From positions 62,001-126,000 of the forward strand of contig NZ_PENS01000012.1 of the NCBI RefSeq assembly GCF_003144325.1: DNA of 64,000 nt, given 5' to 3'. A program made the translations under genes and the position numbers. The stretch is from Proteus terrae (GTDB taxonomy: Bacteria; Pseudomonadota; Gammaproteobacteria; Enterobacterales; Enterobacteriaceae). Shown one piece after another: positions 47,565 to 56,559 of this stretch. The notes below the pieces were generated by a model. The model was not told the DNA's origin. It searched no databases and worked only from the letters and a program-made list of their open reading frames with translations. How positions within the stretch are numbered: the first letter of the stretch is position 1; every line of letters begins with the position of its first letter.

Positions 47565-49277
47565 TTACCTCATAAAAGCCTGAAGTTGTTTTAATGCCTG
47601 AGATGTTTTGTTGTCCATCGGTTCAAATGGATTTTCAGTGATAGAGCCTAACAATTCAGTTTGTGTTTTTTCTAATAAACGGGGTTGTAGCATAAAAATA
47701 CGTATCATCTTTTTATTATTGTCAGATTCATATTTGAATGCTCCGCCTATTAAAGGGATAGCGCTAAGAAAAGGAACTTTACTTTCTGCTTTCACATTAT
47801 CTTCTCGTGTATATCCACCAATTAATAAGCTTCCTCCCTCTGATACACGAGCAACAGTGCTAATATTGGTACGATTAATCACTGGTAGTTTTTCAACATT
47901 TTCATCAGCACCGCTGTCATCTTTTTTTTCTGCACCATCTTCAAGATTAATGATCATCTCAATATCTTTATTTGAGTTACCGATACGCGGTAATACACTG
48001 ATCATCGTGCCAAATGTTGTTGATTCTAATGAAGCAACTCGTTCACCTTTTATTTGAGTATAAAAAGTCGTGTTGTTATCAAAAATAGCGGGAGTATTTT
48101 CTTGTGTTAATAAGATCGGACGAGAGACCATTTGAGCTTCGCCATCTTCACTCAATGCTTTAATTTTGCCTAAAAAGTTAAAACCAGATGCAGCACTTAA
48201 ACTTGCTGTATTAAAAAAGAAACTGCCTTTACCAGATCCATAACTTGCTTGCCAATTAACACCTAGACTATCTGCTTTATTTTTAGAGATATCGATTATC
48301 CATAATGACAATTCAACTTGTCTTTTAGGTTTATCTAATTGAGCAATAAGTGAACCTATTAATGCCAAACCTTCCCGACTTGTTTTCACTAAAAGGCTAT
48401 TTGAACCCGGTAAAGGCACTAATTCGACGTTATATTGCCCTACTTTAGTGATAATAGGAGCATTAGTTTCTTCAATATCATTTATCTCTTCATCGTATTT
48501 CTGGCTATCGTTACTTTCTGGGGTTTCACGAGGCTCTACGGTTGTTCTTTTTATTTCTCTAGAAGACATAAATAACTGCTGTAAAACAGTAGTAATTCCT
48601 GGCAGTACCACTTTATCATCACGTAAGGTATAAGTTCTGTCTTGTACAAAAGTATTTTTTAATGGAAATATCTGTACAAATTCATCACCATAACGAGAAC
48701 TTCCCACTGGTACTTGGTTATTTGTATTTTCATTAATTTGCTCTTGTACATCATTATCTAAAAATTCAGCGGCAGCTTTGACTAATTTAATATAAACAGG
48801 AGGACCAGAAATATAGAAAGTACGTTGGTCTCGCCCAGCACGTAACGGATAACGGGGATCATATAATCCCACATCTTGTAAATACTCTTTTAACTCGACT
48901 AAGCTTATATTTTTTACTTGAAAGAGTTCTTGTAAAATCTCACTACTCTCATAGATATAGATTGATTTTCCATCATTAAAATAGAGTAATGACAAACGTT
49001 TCACCATCAATTCAAATGCTTCTTCTGGTGAAGAAATATCAAAATTTCCAGTTACTCTCTCCTTTTTTACAGCACTACTCAGAATAAAAGGTTTATTTAA
49101 TTTATCTGATAACACAAGAAAGAACTGTTCTACTCGAGTATCAACAGCGATAAACACATCAGGTTTTTTTACCTGATGTGTATAGATAACCTTTCCTTGC
49201 GCAGCTTGGATTTGAAAAGAAAAACCACAACAAAGTACTAGCCCAATGACACAATAAATCTTATTTTTTATTTTCAT
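47565..49277 (-). CDS. invG: InvG/MxiD outer-membrane secretin (SctC)
   Basis: A 570-residue secretin from the ATG at 49277 (InvG 562). The signal peptide MKIKNKIYCVIGLVLCCGFS ends near QAAQ. N0-N1 domains cover residues 35-170, N3 residues 170-340, and the secretin core has GSLLIGGYTRED and VPFLSAIPLIGGAF near 500. The frame extends 105 bases upstream inside invF, but that extension lacks a signal peptide at its start. It overlaps invF by 17 bases with no clear ribosome-binding site, so translational coupling is likely. No pilotin (InvH-like) gene is present. Confidence 0.93.
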   Translation of the reverse strand: MKIKNKIYCVIGLVLCCGFSFQIQAAQGKVIYTHQVKKPDVFIAVDTRVEQFFLVLSDKLNKPFILSSAVKKERVTGNFDISSPEEAFELMVKRLSLLYFNDGKSIYIYESSEILQELFQVKNISLVELKEYLQDVGLYDPRYPLRAGRDQRTFYISGPPVYIKLVKAAAEFLDNDVQEQINENTNNQVPVGSSRYGDEFVQIFPLKNTFVQDRTYTLRDDKVVLPGITTVLQQLFMSSREIKRTTVEPRETPESNDSQKYDEEINDIEETNAPIITKVGQYNVELVPLPGSNSLLVKTSREGLALIGSLIAQLDKPKRQVELSLWIIDISKNKADSLGVNWQASYGSGKGSFFFNTASLSAASGFNFLGKIKALSEDGEAQMVSRPILLTQENTPAIFDNNTTFYTQIKGERVASLESTTFGTMISVLPRIGNSNKDIEMIINLEDGAEKKDDSGADENVEKLPVINRTNISTVARVSEGGSLLIGGYTREDNVKAESKVPFLSAIPLIGGAFKYESDNNKKMIRIFMLQPRLLEKTQTELLGSITENPFEPMDNKTSQALKQLQAFMR

Positions 49278-50016
49278 AAAGATGCTGACCAATTCGACGA
49301 AATTCTGTTGGTGTAATACCAAATAGCGTCTTGATTTCATTTGAGAAATGAGACGCTGAGCTAAATCCATTATCGACGGCAATTTGTGTTAATGATTCAT
49401 CAGTTGATAGCGTGGTTAAAATGGAAGATGCCGCACGCCATGAACGTAATTGACTTTTTCCACAATTACCTAAATAGCGTTTACATAGTCGTCTAAAATG
49501 TGTACCTGATACCCCATAGCGCTCTCCAATTTGTGCAATATTACTTTTCTTCTCATCTAAATAACTAATAAGATGTAAAATAAGCCAATAACTTTCACTA
49601 TGTCTTATTGTGACAAATAGAGGTTCTAATTGGCTTTCTGCTTTTATTGCTTCATTTATTAATACGTATTCTAGGGATTTATTAGTATCTTCTATATAAA
49701 AAATCTGCTGATTAATATCAAATTCTGATCCTATTGCCGTCATTTTGGAAAAATCGCGTGCATAATCAATAAATGCTAATAATCTTGCACAAATAAAAAA
49801 TGATCGTTTCTCAATTTTCCATGACTGATTTTCAGATTGAAAAATAACATCTTCATTTTTTGAATTATAAATAAAAGCCTTTCCTTTTATAATTTTAGTC
49901 TTTTTTTTATCATATATCTTGACTGGATAATCATCCTTCAGAGGAATGCAAAAGAATAATGAATTCCCCAGTAATATATTTTTATCACCGCTTATTTTTA
50001 TATCATTTATTAACAT
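49261..50016 (-). CDS. invF: InvF/MxiE AraC-family T3SS activator
   Basis: A 251-residue regulator. The C-terminal 100 residues hold two helix-turn-helix motifs: ISNIAQIGERYGVSGTHFRRLCKRYLGN-like (GVSGTHFRRLCKRYL) and LTQIAVDNGFSSASHFSNEIKTLFGITPTEFRR, with the second being the AraC signature. The N-terminal half is AT-rich and unlike sugar-binding AraC domains. In Salmonella, InvF with SicA activates the translocator and effector genes. First gene of the long minus-strand operon; GAGG precedes the ATG. Confidence 0.9.
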   Translation of the reverse strand: MLINDIKISGDKNILLGNSLFFCIPLKDDYPVKIYDKKKTKIIKGKAFIYNSKNEDVIFQSENQSWKIEKRSFFICARLLAFIDYARDFSKMTAIGSEFDINQQIFYIEDTNKSLEYVLINEAIKAESQLEPLFVTIRHSESYWLILHLISYLDEKKSNIAQIGERYGVSGTHFRRLCKRYLGNCGKSQLRSWRAASSILTTLSTDESLTQIAVDNGFSSASHFSNEIKTLFGITPTEFRRIGQHLYENKK

Positions 50017-50311
50017 AAAAAATACCTCATCTTATCTTGTTAAATAATAAAAAGTTAAAGATAGTAAACTATCAACAAACTTATTCTTATGTTTTCATCT
50101 TATATAACACTACAATAATATTACTAATTATTAACTATAAAGATAAATAACAAATTTTTTCGGTTTATTATTTAAAAAAAGTACTAGTAATATATTAATA
50201 CCCACTATCAAATAAAAAACATGTGCTTTTTTTTAAAAGAAATTTAATGACTATTTTACTAAACTATATTTACATTATGAATTAATAACATTTTATCATT
50301 AGGCTAAATCT
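50017..50311. promoter_or_regulatory. divergent promoter region between invF and prgH
   Basis: About 295 very AT-rich bases between the divergent starts of the two T3SS operons. It must contain both promoters and is a natural point for shared control or H-NS silencing. No HilA-like or other specific operator could be recognised by eye. Confidence 0.55.
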
Positions 50312-51388
50312 ATGCTGTATTACATTTATATTCTTTCTGGTCCATTAAAAGGAGCCATTGTTCCTTTACCGCCTAATCACTATTCATTTTTTTTACAAAA
50401 TGAAGAAATCAATGATAAGAAAGAAGAAAATGAAAAAATGGTAATTTATATTCCTTGTGATAATAAGGTGTGTAAAAAAAAGCTCGCTATTATACTTGAT
50501 GAAAATAGTAGTGAAAATAATAAATATATAATTGAGCATAGCTTCATACCAGAAGAAGTCGGTAAAGAATATTTATTACCTCTAAACACACCGGTGTATT
50601 CCAATGATATTCCTATCTTTTTAGTCAGTAATAAAAGTGATTTTCCACTTGAACCATCTCATTTTAAAAATAATAAAAAGAGATGGATTACTAGCAAAAA
50701 AATACTTATATCATTGGCATTATTGATTCCATTTTTCATGGTATTTATATTTTATATAAATAAACCAATAGCAAAGTCAACCACTCCCATCATATCAAAA
50801 AGTTTAAATTTTAAAGGTTTTCAAGGAGAAAATGGATATTATTGTATTTTTGATGATTCATACGTTACATCCAAAGTGAATAGTGACTCAGAAAATAAAG
50901 TTTTTTATATAGATAAAAGAAAAATAGAAAATTTAGCAATTGGAAATAATAATAAAAAGATACATTTAATTTTAAAAGATAAAGCTAAACCCATTATCAA
51001 CTTTATTTACTATAATGATAATGAGAAATTAAAAATCATTGATGCAATAAATAGTCATTTTTCTAAAAATTGTTATCCTACAATTAAAGAAATTTCGATT
51101 CCAAACATCATTAATGATATAAACACGCTAGAGTTAACAAAAACAATAGGTTATACCATTGAAGAAAAAAACAATGGTTTAATCTTTATTTTTGATGATG
51201 TATTAGACAGAAATAACAAAGGAAAACTTGATACTTATATCAAAAAACAAACGGCCATTTTTGGAAGAAAGTTTCTCTTTTACCGTGAAAATATAAGTAA
51301 TCCAATATTGAAAAATAAAGCAACCTTACAAGAAGATAATGGATATATCTTTCTTGATAATCAACATCGCTATTTCCCTCAAGGTTAA
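50312..51388 (+). CDS. prgH: PrgH/MxiG outer ring protein of the inner-membrane base (SctD)
   Basis: A 358-residue protein with a single membrane helix at about residues 130-150 (KKILISLALLIPFFMVFIFY), an N-terminal cytoplasmic FHA-like domain and a C-terminal periplasmic ring-building region. The layout and length match PrgH (392) and MxiG (371). First gene of the plus-strand prg-org operon. Sequence conservation in this family is low, so the call leans on topology and on the unmistakable needle gene that follows. Confidence 0.85.
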   Translation: MLYYIYILSGPLKGAIVPLPPNHYSFFLQNEEINDKKEENEKMVIYIPCDNKVCKKKLAIILDENSSENNKYIIEHSFIPEEVGKEYLLPLNTPVYSNDIPIFLVSNKSDFPLEPSHFKNNKKRWITSKKILISLALLIPFFMVFIFYINKPIAKSTTPIISKSLNFKGFQGENGYYCIFDDSYVTSKVNSDSENKVFYIDKRKIENLAIGNNNKKIHLILKDKAKPIINFIYYNDNEKLKIIDAINSHFSKNCYPTIKEISIPNIINDINTLELTKTIGYTIEEKNNGLIFIFDDVLDRNNKGKLDTYIKKQTAIFGRKFLFYRENISNPILKNKATLQEDNGYIFLDNQHRYFPQG

Positions 51389-51439
51389 TAGTGATAATTG
51401 TAAGCAATAACTTAAAATTGAAATTAGAGGAATAATATT

Positions 51440-51694
51440 ATGCCAGCCTATCCTGTTGCCGACGATGTAAGCTCTATTGATAAGATTGATGACTATTTTC
51501 AAGAGCCAGTTAAAAACCAAAGTGATGCACTAAAAGTTGCACTAGATGCATTGAAAGCAGATACATCAAATGCTGCTGCATTGGCTGATTATCAAGCCAA
51601 GCTTGCTGAATATAATATTACACGTAATGCTCAATCCACATCGATCAAAGTTGTGAAAGATTTAGCAATGAGCATTATCGGGAATATGCGTTAA
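51440..51694 (+). CDS. prgI: PrgI/MxiH needle protein (SctF)
   Basis: An 84-residue needle subunit (PrgI 80, MxiH 83). The helix-loop-helix is evident, with DALKVALDALKADTSNAAALADYQAKLAEYNITRNAQST matching the family and the conserved P-S/T-D-N loop represented by DTSN. The C-terminal VVKDLAMSIIGNMR lines the needle channel. GAGG lies upstream of the ATG. Confidence 0.95.
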   Translation: MPAYPVADDVSSIDKIDDYFQEPVKNQSDALKVALDALKADTSNAAALADYQAKLAEYNITRNAQSTSIKVVKDLAMSIIGNMR

Positions 51695-51718
51695 TTTTTT
51701 ATATAATGGAGATAATAT

Positions 51719-52003
51719 ATGGCAATTACCCCTGTTGTTCCTGTGAATTTAACAACATTAGCAAATGATAACAATAATAGTGATGATAATTTATCTTCAA
51801 TGATGATAAATACGATTACAAGTAGCTTTCAGTATGAAAAACAGACCCAAGAAAAGCTAAAGATATTAAGTCAATTAAATGATGTTCAAAGTTATACCCT
51901 GCTACAAACCAAGCTTAATAACTATACAATTACAATGAATTTAGCGAGTACTTTAGCCAGAAAATCACTGAATATTGTTGAAACATTACTCAAGGCTCAA
52001 TAG
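51719..52003 (+). CDS. prgJ: PrgJ/MxiI inner rod protein (SctI)
   Basis: A 94-residue protein following the needle gene. The C-terminal half, LLQTKLNNYTITMNLASTLARKSLNIVETLLKAQ, resembles the needle-like polymerising helix of PrgJ (101 residues). A GGAG ribosome-binding site sits seven to ten bases upstream. Confidence 0.9.
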   Translation: MAITPVVPVNLTTLANDNNNSDDNLSSMMINTITSSFQYEKQTQEKLKILSQLNDVQSYTLLQTKLNNYTITMNLASTLARKSLNIVETLLKAQ

Positions 52004-52005
52004 TA

Positions 52006-52767
52006 ATGAAAATGCGATATTTGTTATTGGCATTATTATGTTGCCTATTTCCATTATTAAGTGGTTGTAAAGATCAATCACTACTCACTAATTTGGATCA
52101 GAGGCAAGCAACAGAAATTCAAGCTGTTTTACAGAAGCACCAAATAACCAGCACGCGTAAAGCATTAGGAAAAGGATTATTTGATGTTTCTGTTAAAAAA
52201 GAAGATATGGGAATTGCAATTCAAATTCTAGAAGAATATCAATTGCCCACACTATCTCGAATTGAAGTCACACAGCTATTTCCATCAGACGCATTAGTAT
52301 CATCGCCACAAGCCGAAAAAGCACGTTTAATTTCAGCCATTGAGCAACGATTAGAACAATCATTACTCACTATTGATCATATTATTGATGCTAGAGTTCA
52401 TGTGAGTTATCCCATCTCTCCTACTGAACGTATTATTCCAACACCTCATGCTTCAGCATTGGTTTTTTATGAAGAGGGTATGCTTGATAATAACCAGCTA
52501 ACTGACGATGTTCGTGCTTTTATTCATAATGCCTTTAACGATATGAATGAGGATAATATTACCGTTTTGTTATACCCAAGAAACATAAATAAATTCAATA
52601 TGATAAACAATCAGAATTATCAAAATAATTCTGATTCATTCTTTAATTCTTGGTTATTTCTAAGCTTAGTATTGGCTGTGATCGTCGCTATCATTACAGT
52701 TTCATTGATAATATTTCGACGCAAAAAAGCACTGAAAGAAGAGAATAATGACAAATCTGACGTCTGA
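52006..52767 (+). CDS. prgK: PrgK/MxiJ inner ring lipoprotein (SctJ)
   Basis: A 253-residue lipoprotein of the YscJ/FliF family. The lipobox LLSGC ends at residue 21; the ring-building domain includes QAVLQKHQITSTRKALGKGLFDVSVKKEDM near residue 40 and RLEQSLLTIDHIIDARVHVSYP near 122. A C-terminal membrane helix (SWLFLSLVLAVIVAIITVSLIIF) is near residue 213. It starts two bases after prgJ and overlaps orgA by 20 bases. Confidence 0.95.
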   Translation: MKMRYLLLALLCCLFPLLSGCKDQSLLTNLDQRQATEIQAVLQKHQITSTRKALGKGLFDVSVKKEDMGIAIQILEEYQLPTLSRIEVTQLFPSDALVSSPQAEKARLISAIEQRLEQSLLTIDHIIDARVHVSYPISPTERIIPTPHASALVFYEEGMLDNNQLTDDVRAFIHNAFNDMNEDNITVLLYPRNINKFNMINNQNYQNNSDSFFNSWLFLSLVLAVIVAIITVSLIIFRRKKALKEENNDKSDV

Positions 52768-53311
52768 ACAATTCGAAATGATATCTAATGTGATGTATGA
52801 CCCCCTTAGTTATCTCCATGCAGATTACAAAGTATTGGCTTCAAAAGAAGAAAGTGTAATCTGGCAGAAATTAGCTAATCGCCAGTTAATTCAGCAATAT
52901 CAACTTATTAATCAGCTTGATTGTGATATCGATATCATTGTAGAAAAAATTTTTACCCATTGGGCATTACTTCCTCGTTGTGCTCTATTTTTAGGTTATT
53001 TGCACTCTAGAGAAACACTTTTGTTATCGGATGATTACTATCAACTAGAGCCACAATTAAAAGCGTTTTTATCACTCTACCCTGTTTTAAATATAGATAA
53101 AAAGATAATTACCCTACAGAAAAATATCGCACCAATAAATATCGGCTATCAATTGCTATTTGATTTTATTAATTCAATTTCAATTGCACTTTCTCAACGC
53201 TTTACACTACTTTTTGCACCACAACCCTTATCAGTTGAACTACCTCAATCGCTTTTTTTATCTCGTTCACTTTTCCTTTTGGTATTAGATTATGCTGCGC
53301 TCTCTGCCTAA
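52748..53311 (+). CDS. orgA: OrgA/MxiK sorting-platform adaptor (SctK)
   Basis: A 187-residue protein in the position of orgA directly after prgK. The opening MISNVMYDPLSYLHADYK resembles the OrgA/MxiK N-terminus. SctK links the SctQ-SctL pods to the cytoplasmic domain of SctD. It overlaps prgK and orgB by about 20 bases each. Confidence 0.85.
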   Translation: MTNLTSEQFEMISNVMYDPLSYLHADYKVLASKEESVIWQKLANRQLIQQYQLINQLDCDIDIIVEKIFTHWALLPRCALFLGYLHSRETLLLSDDYYQLEPQLKAFLSLYPVLNIDKKIITLQKNIAPINIGYQLLFDFINSISIALSQRFTLLFAPQPLSVELPQSLFLSRSLFLLVLDYAALSA

Positions 53312-53987
53312 AGATCTTTTAACATACACTTGTGAAGGTGTATTAATACGAGCTCGTTATGTTCGACAGCTTGATAATATTTATAAAACAGAATTAGCGG
53401 CTAAACACGCGGCAAAAAAAATAATTCGAGATTTTAATAGTAAACTAGAAGAGCGTAATAAGGAGATAGCAAACCAAGCCTATAGCAAAGGATTACGAGT
53501 ATTATTAGGGGATATCTTAAATTTTGTAGTTCAATATCAAGAGAAACTGACACAATATGAGTTTCAGCAAAGAGAACAATTAATAGCAGTTGTTTCTCAA
53601 CTTTTTGATTCACCTGAAATTCAAACTGAACTTACACACCGTTTAATTTCAACAATACCTTCAGAAAAAAAAATTACACTCGACATTCCTGTGACATTAC
53701 GCCGTTATCTTGGGAATAAGCTCAATAAGCTTGATATTGAATTGCTCTCTCATGAAAGTAAAACAATTGCTGTTCATGCTGGTGATCAAATTACATTTTT
53801 TGATCCCAACCTATTAATTGATGATCTTAAAGCACAATTCCATCGTCCTTACACTGAATCTTATCAACCTGTTTTTACTCAAGAAATTAAAGAAAACCTA
53901 ATAAAATTTATTAATACATTCGATACACTAGATAATGTCCCCCCTCAAAGTGGCACCTTCAGTGAGGATAATAATGATGAAGATTGA
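53292..53987 (+). CDS. orgB: OrgB/MxiN ATPase regulator (SctL)
   Basis: A 231-residue FliH/YscL-type stator. The first 100 residues form a helical stalk (AAKHAAKKIIRDFNSKLEERNKEIANQAYSKG), and the C-terminal domain should bind the SctN N-terminus. It follows orgA with a 20-base overlap, and its end overlaps the next start. Confidence 0.87.
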   Translation: MLRSLPKDLLTYTCEGVLIRARYVRQLDNIYKTELAAKHAAKKIIRDFNSKLEERNKEIANQAYSKGLRVLLGDILNFVVQYQEKLTQYEFQQREQLIAVVSQLFDSPEIQTELTHRLISTIPSEKKITLDIPVTLRRYLGNKLNKLDIELLSHESKTIAVHAGDQITFFDPNLLIDDLKAQFHRPYTESYQPVFTQEIKENLIKFINTFDTLDNVPPQSGTFSEDNNDED

Positions 53988-54408
53988 TGCTTTAAAACCA
54001 CAAGTGTTATATGGAGAACAACCCTCTTTACCTGAATCAAAACAGATCGACAATAAAGAGTCTGATCCTTTAATAGCCATATTGAATTCTTCTTTTTATC
54101 AATACTTAAAAGGATCCAGAATTAATAGTGCCAAAGATGTATTGGCGTTATTAAACCAATTTGATGTCAAAAATGAAGGCAATCAAACTCTAAAAGAAAA
54201 GCGCCAAGTTGCATTATTAATCTATGCTCGCCAAACAAGTGAACTAGAAAATAATAATAATAAAGATGCCATTAATCAGGCACTAATTTCACTTCTTTCT
54301 TATCAAGGTTTTTATCATCAATTTACACTCGACTTATTAGGTATGACCGATAACCAAGATGATTATGAAGGCTTTTTCAAACCAGATAGCGCTTCGTTTT
54401 CATTTTGA
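53974..54408 (+). CDS. orgC: OrgC/MxiL-like small T3SS protein
   Basis: A 144-residue protein in the place of orgC at the end of the prg-org operon (Salmonella OrgC about 149 residues, a secreted factor that assists needle polymerisation). Sequence similarity is weak to my eye; the call rests on position and size. The ATG at 53974 has GAGG upstream and overlaps orgB by 14 bases; the frame opens earlier at 53935 without a ribosome-binding site. Its TGA is directly followed by the soxR stop codon on the other strand. Confidence 0.65.
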   Translation: MMKIDALKPQVLYGEQPSLPESKQIDNKESDPLIAILNSSFYQYLKGSRINSAKDVLALLNQFDVKNEGNQTLKEKRQVALLIYARQTSELENNNNKDAINQALISLLSYQGFYHQFTLDLLGMTDNQDDYEGFFKPDSASFSF

Positions 54409-54858
54409 TTACAGGATCTGAGGACCGGCCCCTTTTTCACCTAAAATATCATCAGGATTACGTAATGGGCAATCACTTAACGATAAACAACCACAGCCAA
54501 TACAATGATCTAACCCATTACGTAGTCTCTTAAGGCGGCGAATACGTTCATCTAACCTTACTTTCCAATCCGTTGATATTTCGTGCCATTGTTCTGCGGT
54601 CAATTTACTGTTTGGTGGATATTTTCCTAGTATTTCCTGAATTTCTTTTAACGGAATACCTGTACTTTGCGCAGCTTTTATAATCGCTACGTAACGTAAT
54701 ACAACTGGTGGGTAACGGCGCTGATTACCTGCACTTCGATAACTTTCTATCAACCCTTTTTCTTCATAAAAATGTAACGTTGAAATTGCAACGCCACTTC
54801 TTTTTGCTACCTCACCGACGGTAAGTGCTCTATTGAAATCTATTTTTTCTTTTTTCAT
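54409..54858 (-). CDS. soxR: SoxR, redox-sensing MerR-family activator
   Basis: A 149-residue regulator. The MerR helix-turn-helix and wing (LTVGEVAKRSGVAISTLHFYEEKGLI) open the protein, a dimerisation helix follows, and the [2Fe-2S] ligands are Cys119, 122, 124 and 130 in CIGCGCLSLSDC. It is activated by redox-cycling drugs and phenazine-like compounds. Divergent from a DoxX-adaptor-RND operon, with a SoxR box between them. No soxS is adjacent, so it likely controls the efflux operon directly, as SoxR does in Pseudomonas. Confidence 0.95.
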   Translation of the reverse strand: MKKEKIDFNRALTVGEVAKRSGVAISTLHFYEEKGLIESYRSAGNQRRYPPVVLRYVAIIKAAQSTGIPLKEIQEILGKYPPNSKLTAEQWHEISTDWKVRLDERIRRLKRLRNGLDHCIGCGCLSLSDCPLRNPDDILGEKGAGPQIL

Positions 54859-54874
54859 TTTTTACTTTTCCCTC

Positions 54875-54905
54875 TTGACCTCAACTTAACTTGAGGTTTT
54901 ATAGT
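54875..54905 (+). promoter_or_regulatory. SoxR-dependent promoter of the efflux operon
   Basis: A -35 TTGACC (54875-54880) and -10 TATAGT (54900-54905) are separated by 19 bases, the over-long spacing typical of MerR/SoxR-activated promoters. The dyad CCTCAACTTAACTTGAGG (54879-54896) lies in the spacer and differs by one base from the E. coli soxS SoxR box as I remember it. Confidence 0.88.
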
Positions 54906-54975
54906 CCCCTCCTCAAATTAAGTCAAGTCAGTGGGATGCTGGTTCTTATTTTTTAAGATTATTGAGGTCAGATAA

Positions 54976-55398
54976 ATGCCAAATTCAATTGCACGTATTC
55001 TCGAAAGCCATTCTTTATGGTTTATCGCTAGATTACTTATCCTTGTTTTATTTCTTTCTTCTGGCTTTGCCAAAGTCTTTGATTACGAGAATAGTTTGGC
55101 GGAAATGCGCGCTGCGGGATTGGAACCTGATTGGTTTTTTAATATTGCCACTGCGATCGTCTTATTTTGTGGCTCACTTTTAGTGCTTTTCGATCGCTAT
55201 TTATGGCTAGGTGCTGGCGCTTTAGCTCTCTTTTTATTTTTAACTATCGTGGTTGTTCATACTTTTTGGAATATGACGGGAGACAAGGCCATGTTGTCGA
55301 TGTTTTTTGCAATAGAACATCTCGCTGTTATTGGTGGATTAATCACTACGGCAATGGCTAGTCATTTCAGAGCGTTATGGAAAAAGAATAACGCATAA
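54976..55398 (+). CDS. DoxX-family inner-membrane protein (MexG-like)
   Basis: A 140-residue membrane protein with four hydrophobic helices and the DoxX opening RLLILVLFLSSGFAKVFDYENSLAEM. In Pseudomonas the SoxR-regulated mexGHI-opmD operon begins with the DoxX-like mexG, which binds phenazines. The same gene order, orientation and SoxR box here support a MexG-like role. GAGG lies nine bases before the ATG. Confidence 0.82.
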   Translation: MPNSIARILESHSLWFIARLLILVLFLSSGFAKVFDYENSLAEMRAAGLEPDWFFNIATAIVLFCGSLLVLFDRYLWLGAGALALFLFLTIVVVHTFWNMTGDKAMLSMFFAIEHLAVIGGLITTAMASHFRALWKKNNA

Positions 55399-55443
55399 AA
55401 CGATAAAAAATATAAAAACTTTCACTATGGGATCGGCAATAAA

Positions 55444-56547
55444 ATGAATAAAAAACTTACTATTACGGTATGTGCCTCACTCTTTTTACTCAGTGCAGGT
55501 GCAATGGTTTATGCAACCACATCATCAGATGATGAAACACAACAATTTACCTATCCACCGACAAAGGTGGCATTGGCAACTGTACAATCATCAAAATTAC
55601 CAAACAATATGCAAGGTGTTGGGGAATTAGAAGCCGCACGCCAAGTTTATTTAGCCGCTGAAACCAATGGTCGAATTGCTGTGATTAATTTTGAGTCAGG
55701 GCAAACTGTTAAAGCAGGCCAAGTTTTAGCTAAATTAAATGATGAGCCAGAACAAGCCGAGTTATTACGCTTACAAGCACAATTAACCAATGCAGAAAAA
55801 CTCTATTCTCGAACAAGACAACTTTATAGTAAAAATGTCGCAGCTGCCGCGCAATTAGATAGCACCTTATCAGAGCGCGACATGATTGTGGCCTCTATTC
55901 GAGAAGTGAAAGCGCGAATTGCACAAAAAGCAATTAAAGCCCCTTTTGACGGTATCGTTGGGATAAAACTTGTTCATGAAGGCCAATATCTCAATGCTGG
56001 TGAACGTGTGGCTTCACTTGTCGATGCGAGCCATTTAAAACTCAATTTTTCACTTGATGAACAAGCCGCACCAAAAATTTCAACAAAACAGCCAATCAAT
56101 ATCGAAGTCGATGCTTACCCAGATATCATTTTTACTGGTTCAATAAATGCGATTGATCCTCTTATTGGCTCTTCTCGTACAGTACAAATACAGGCTGTTT
56201 TACCAAATGCTGACAATAAATTAAAAGCGGGCATGTTTGCTCGTGTTCAAGTTACTTCTCCTGATAGTCCTATGGTATTAACCGTACCGGAAACGGCAGT
56301 CACTTATACTGCCTATGGAGATACCGTGTTTGTAGCGCAATCTGACAATCAAAAAAACCTTATCGCTAAGCGTGTCTCTGTGAAAGTTGGATTGCGCTAC
56401 AACGGCATGATCGAAATAAAAGAAGGTTTAACCCTTGGGGATCAAATTGTTTCCTCAGGGCAAGTTAAGTTAAGTGATGGCATCTCAATTGAACCTATTG
56501 AGCAAGATACATTAGCGTTAGCTCAATCAGCGACAATTAAGCCATAA
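55444..56547 (+). CDS. RND efflux periplasmic adaptor (MexH-like)
   Basis: A 367-residue HlyD-type adaptor anchored by an uncleaved signal or N-terminal helix (residues 5-25). Lipoyl halves flank a short coiled-coil hairpin: AETNGRIAVINFESGQTVKAGQVLAKLND near residue 73 and AIKAPFDGIVGIKLVHEGQYL near 163. Beta-barrel and membrane-proximal domains follow (LKAGMFARVQV near 260). It lies 46 bases after the DoxX gene and 12 before the pump gene. Confidence 0.9.
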   Translation: MNKKLTITVCASLFLLSAGAMVYATTSSDDETQQFTYPPTKVALATVQSSKLPNNMQGVGELEAARQVYLAAETNGRIAVINFESGQTVKAGQVLAKLNDEPEQAELLRLQAQLTNAEKLYSRTRQLYSKNVAAAAQLDSTLSERDMIVASIREVKARIAQKAIKAPFDGIVGIKLVHEGQYLNAGERVASLVDASHLKLNFSLDEQAAPKISTKQPINIEVDAYPDIIFTGSINAIDPLIGSSRTVQIQAVLPNADNKLKAGMFARVQVTSPDSPMVLTVPETAVTYTAYGDTVFVAQSDNQKNLIAKRVSVKVGLRYNGMIEIKEGLTLGDQIVSSGQVKLSDGISIEPIEQDTLALAQSATIKP

Positions 56548-56559
56548 CGGGAGTTAATA

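Larger units (their letters stand above)
31196..54408. other. SPI-1/Mxi-Spa-type type III secretion island
   Basis: A contiguous block of 24 secretion genes, visibly more AT-rich than its flanks, with gene order as in the inv-spa-sic-sip and prg-org loci of Salmonella SPI-1. All core parts are present: SctV, R, S, T, U, N, O, P, Q, L, K, D, J, C, F, I, W, translocators and chaperones. Not found: an InvH-like pilotin, obvious secreted effectors, and a HilA-type regulator. The composition and the sharp edges suggest horizontal acquisition, but I see no integrase, tRNA or direct repeats. Confidence 0.88.

Noticed and set aside
49278-49382. Longer N-terminus for the secretin
   Set aside because: The extra 35 residues come from inside invF and would bury the signal peptide; the ATG at 49277 puts the signal peptide first.
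54962-55183. Alternative frame overlapping the DoxX gene
   Set aside because: It lacks a ribosome-binding site and protein-like features, while the overlapping 140-residue frame is a clear DoxX protein.
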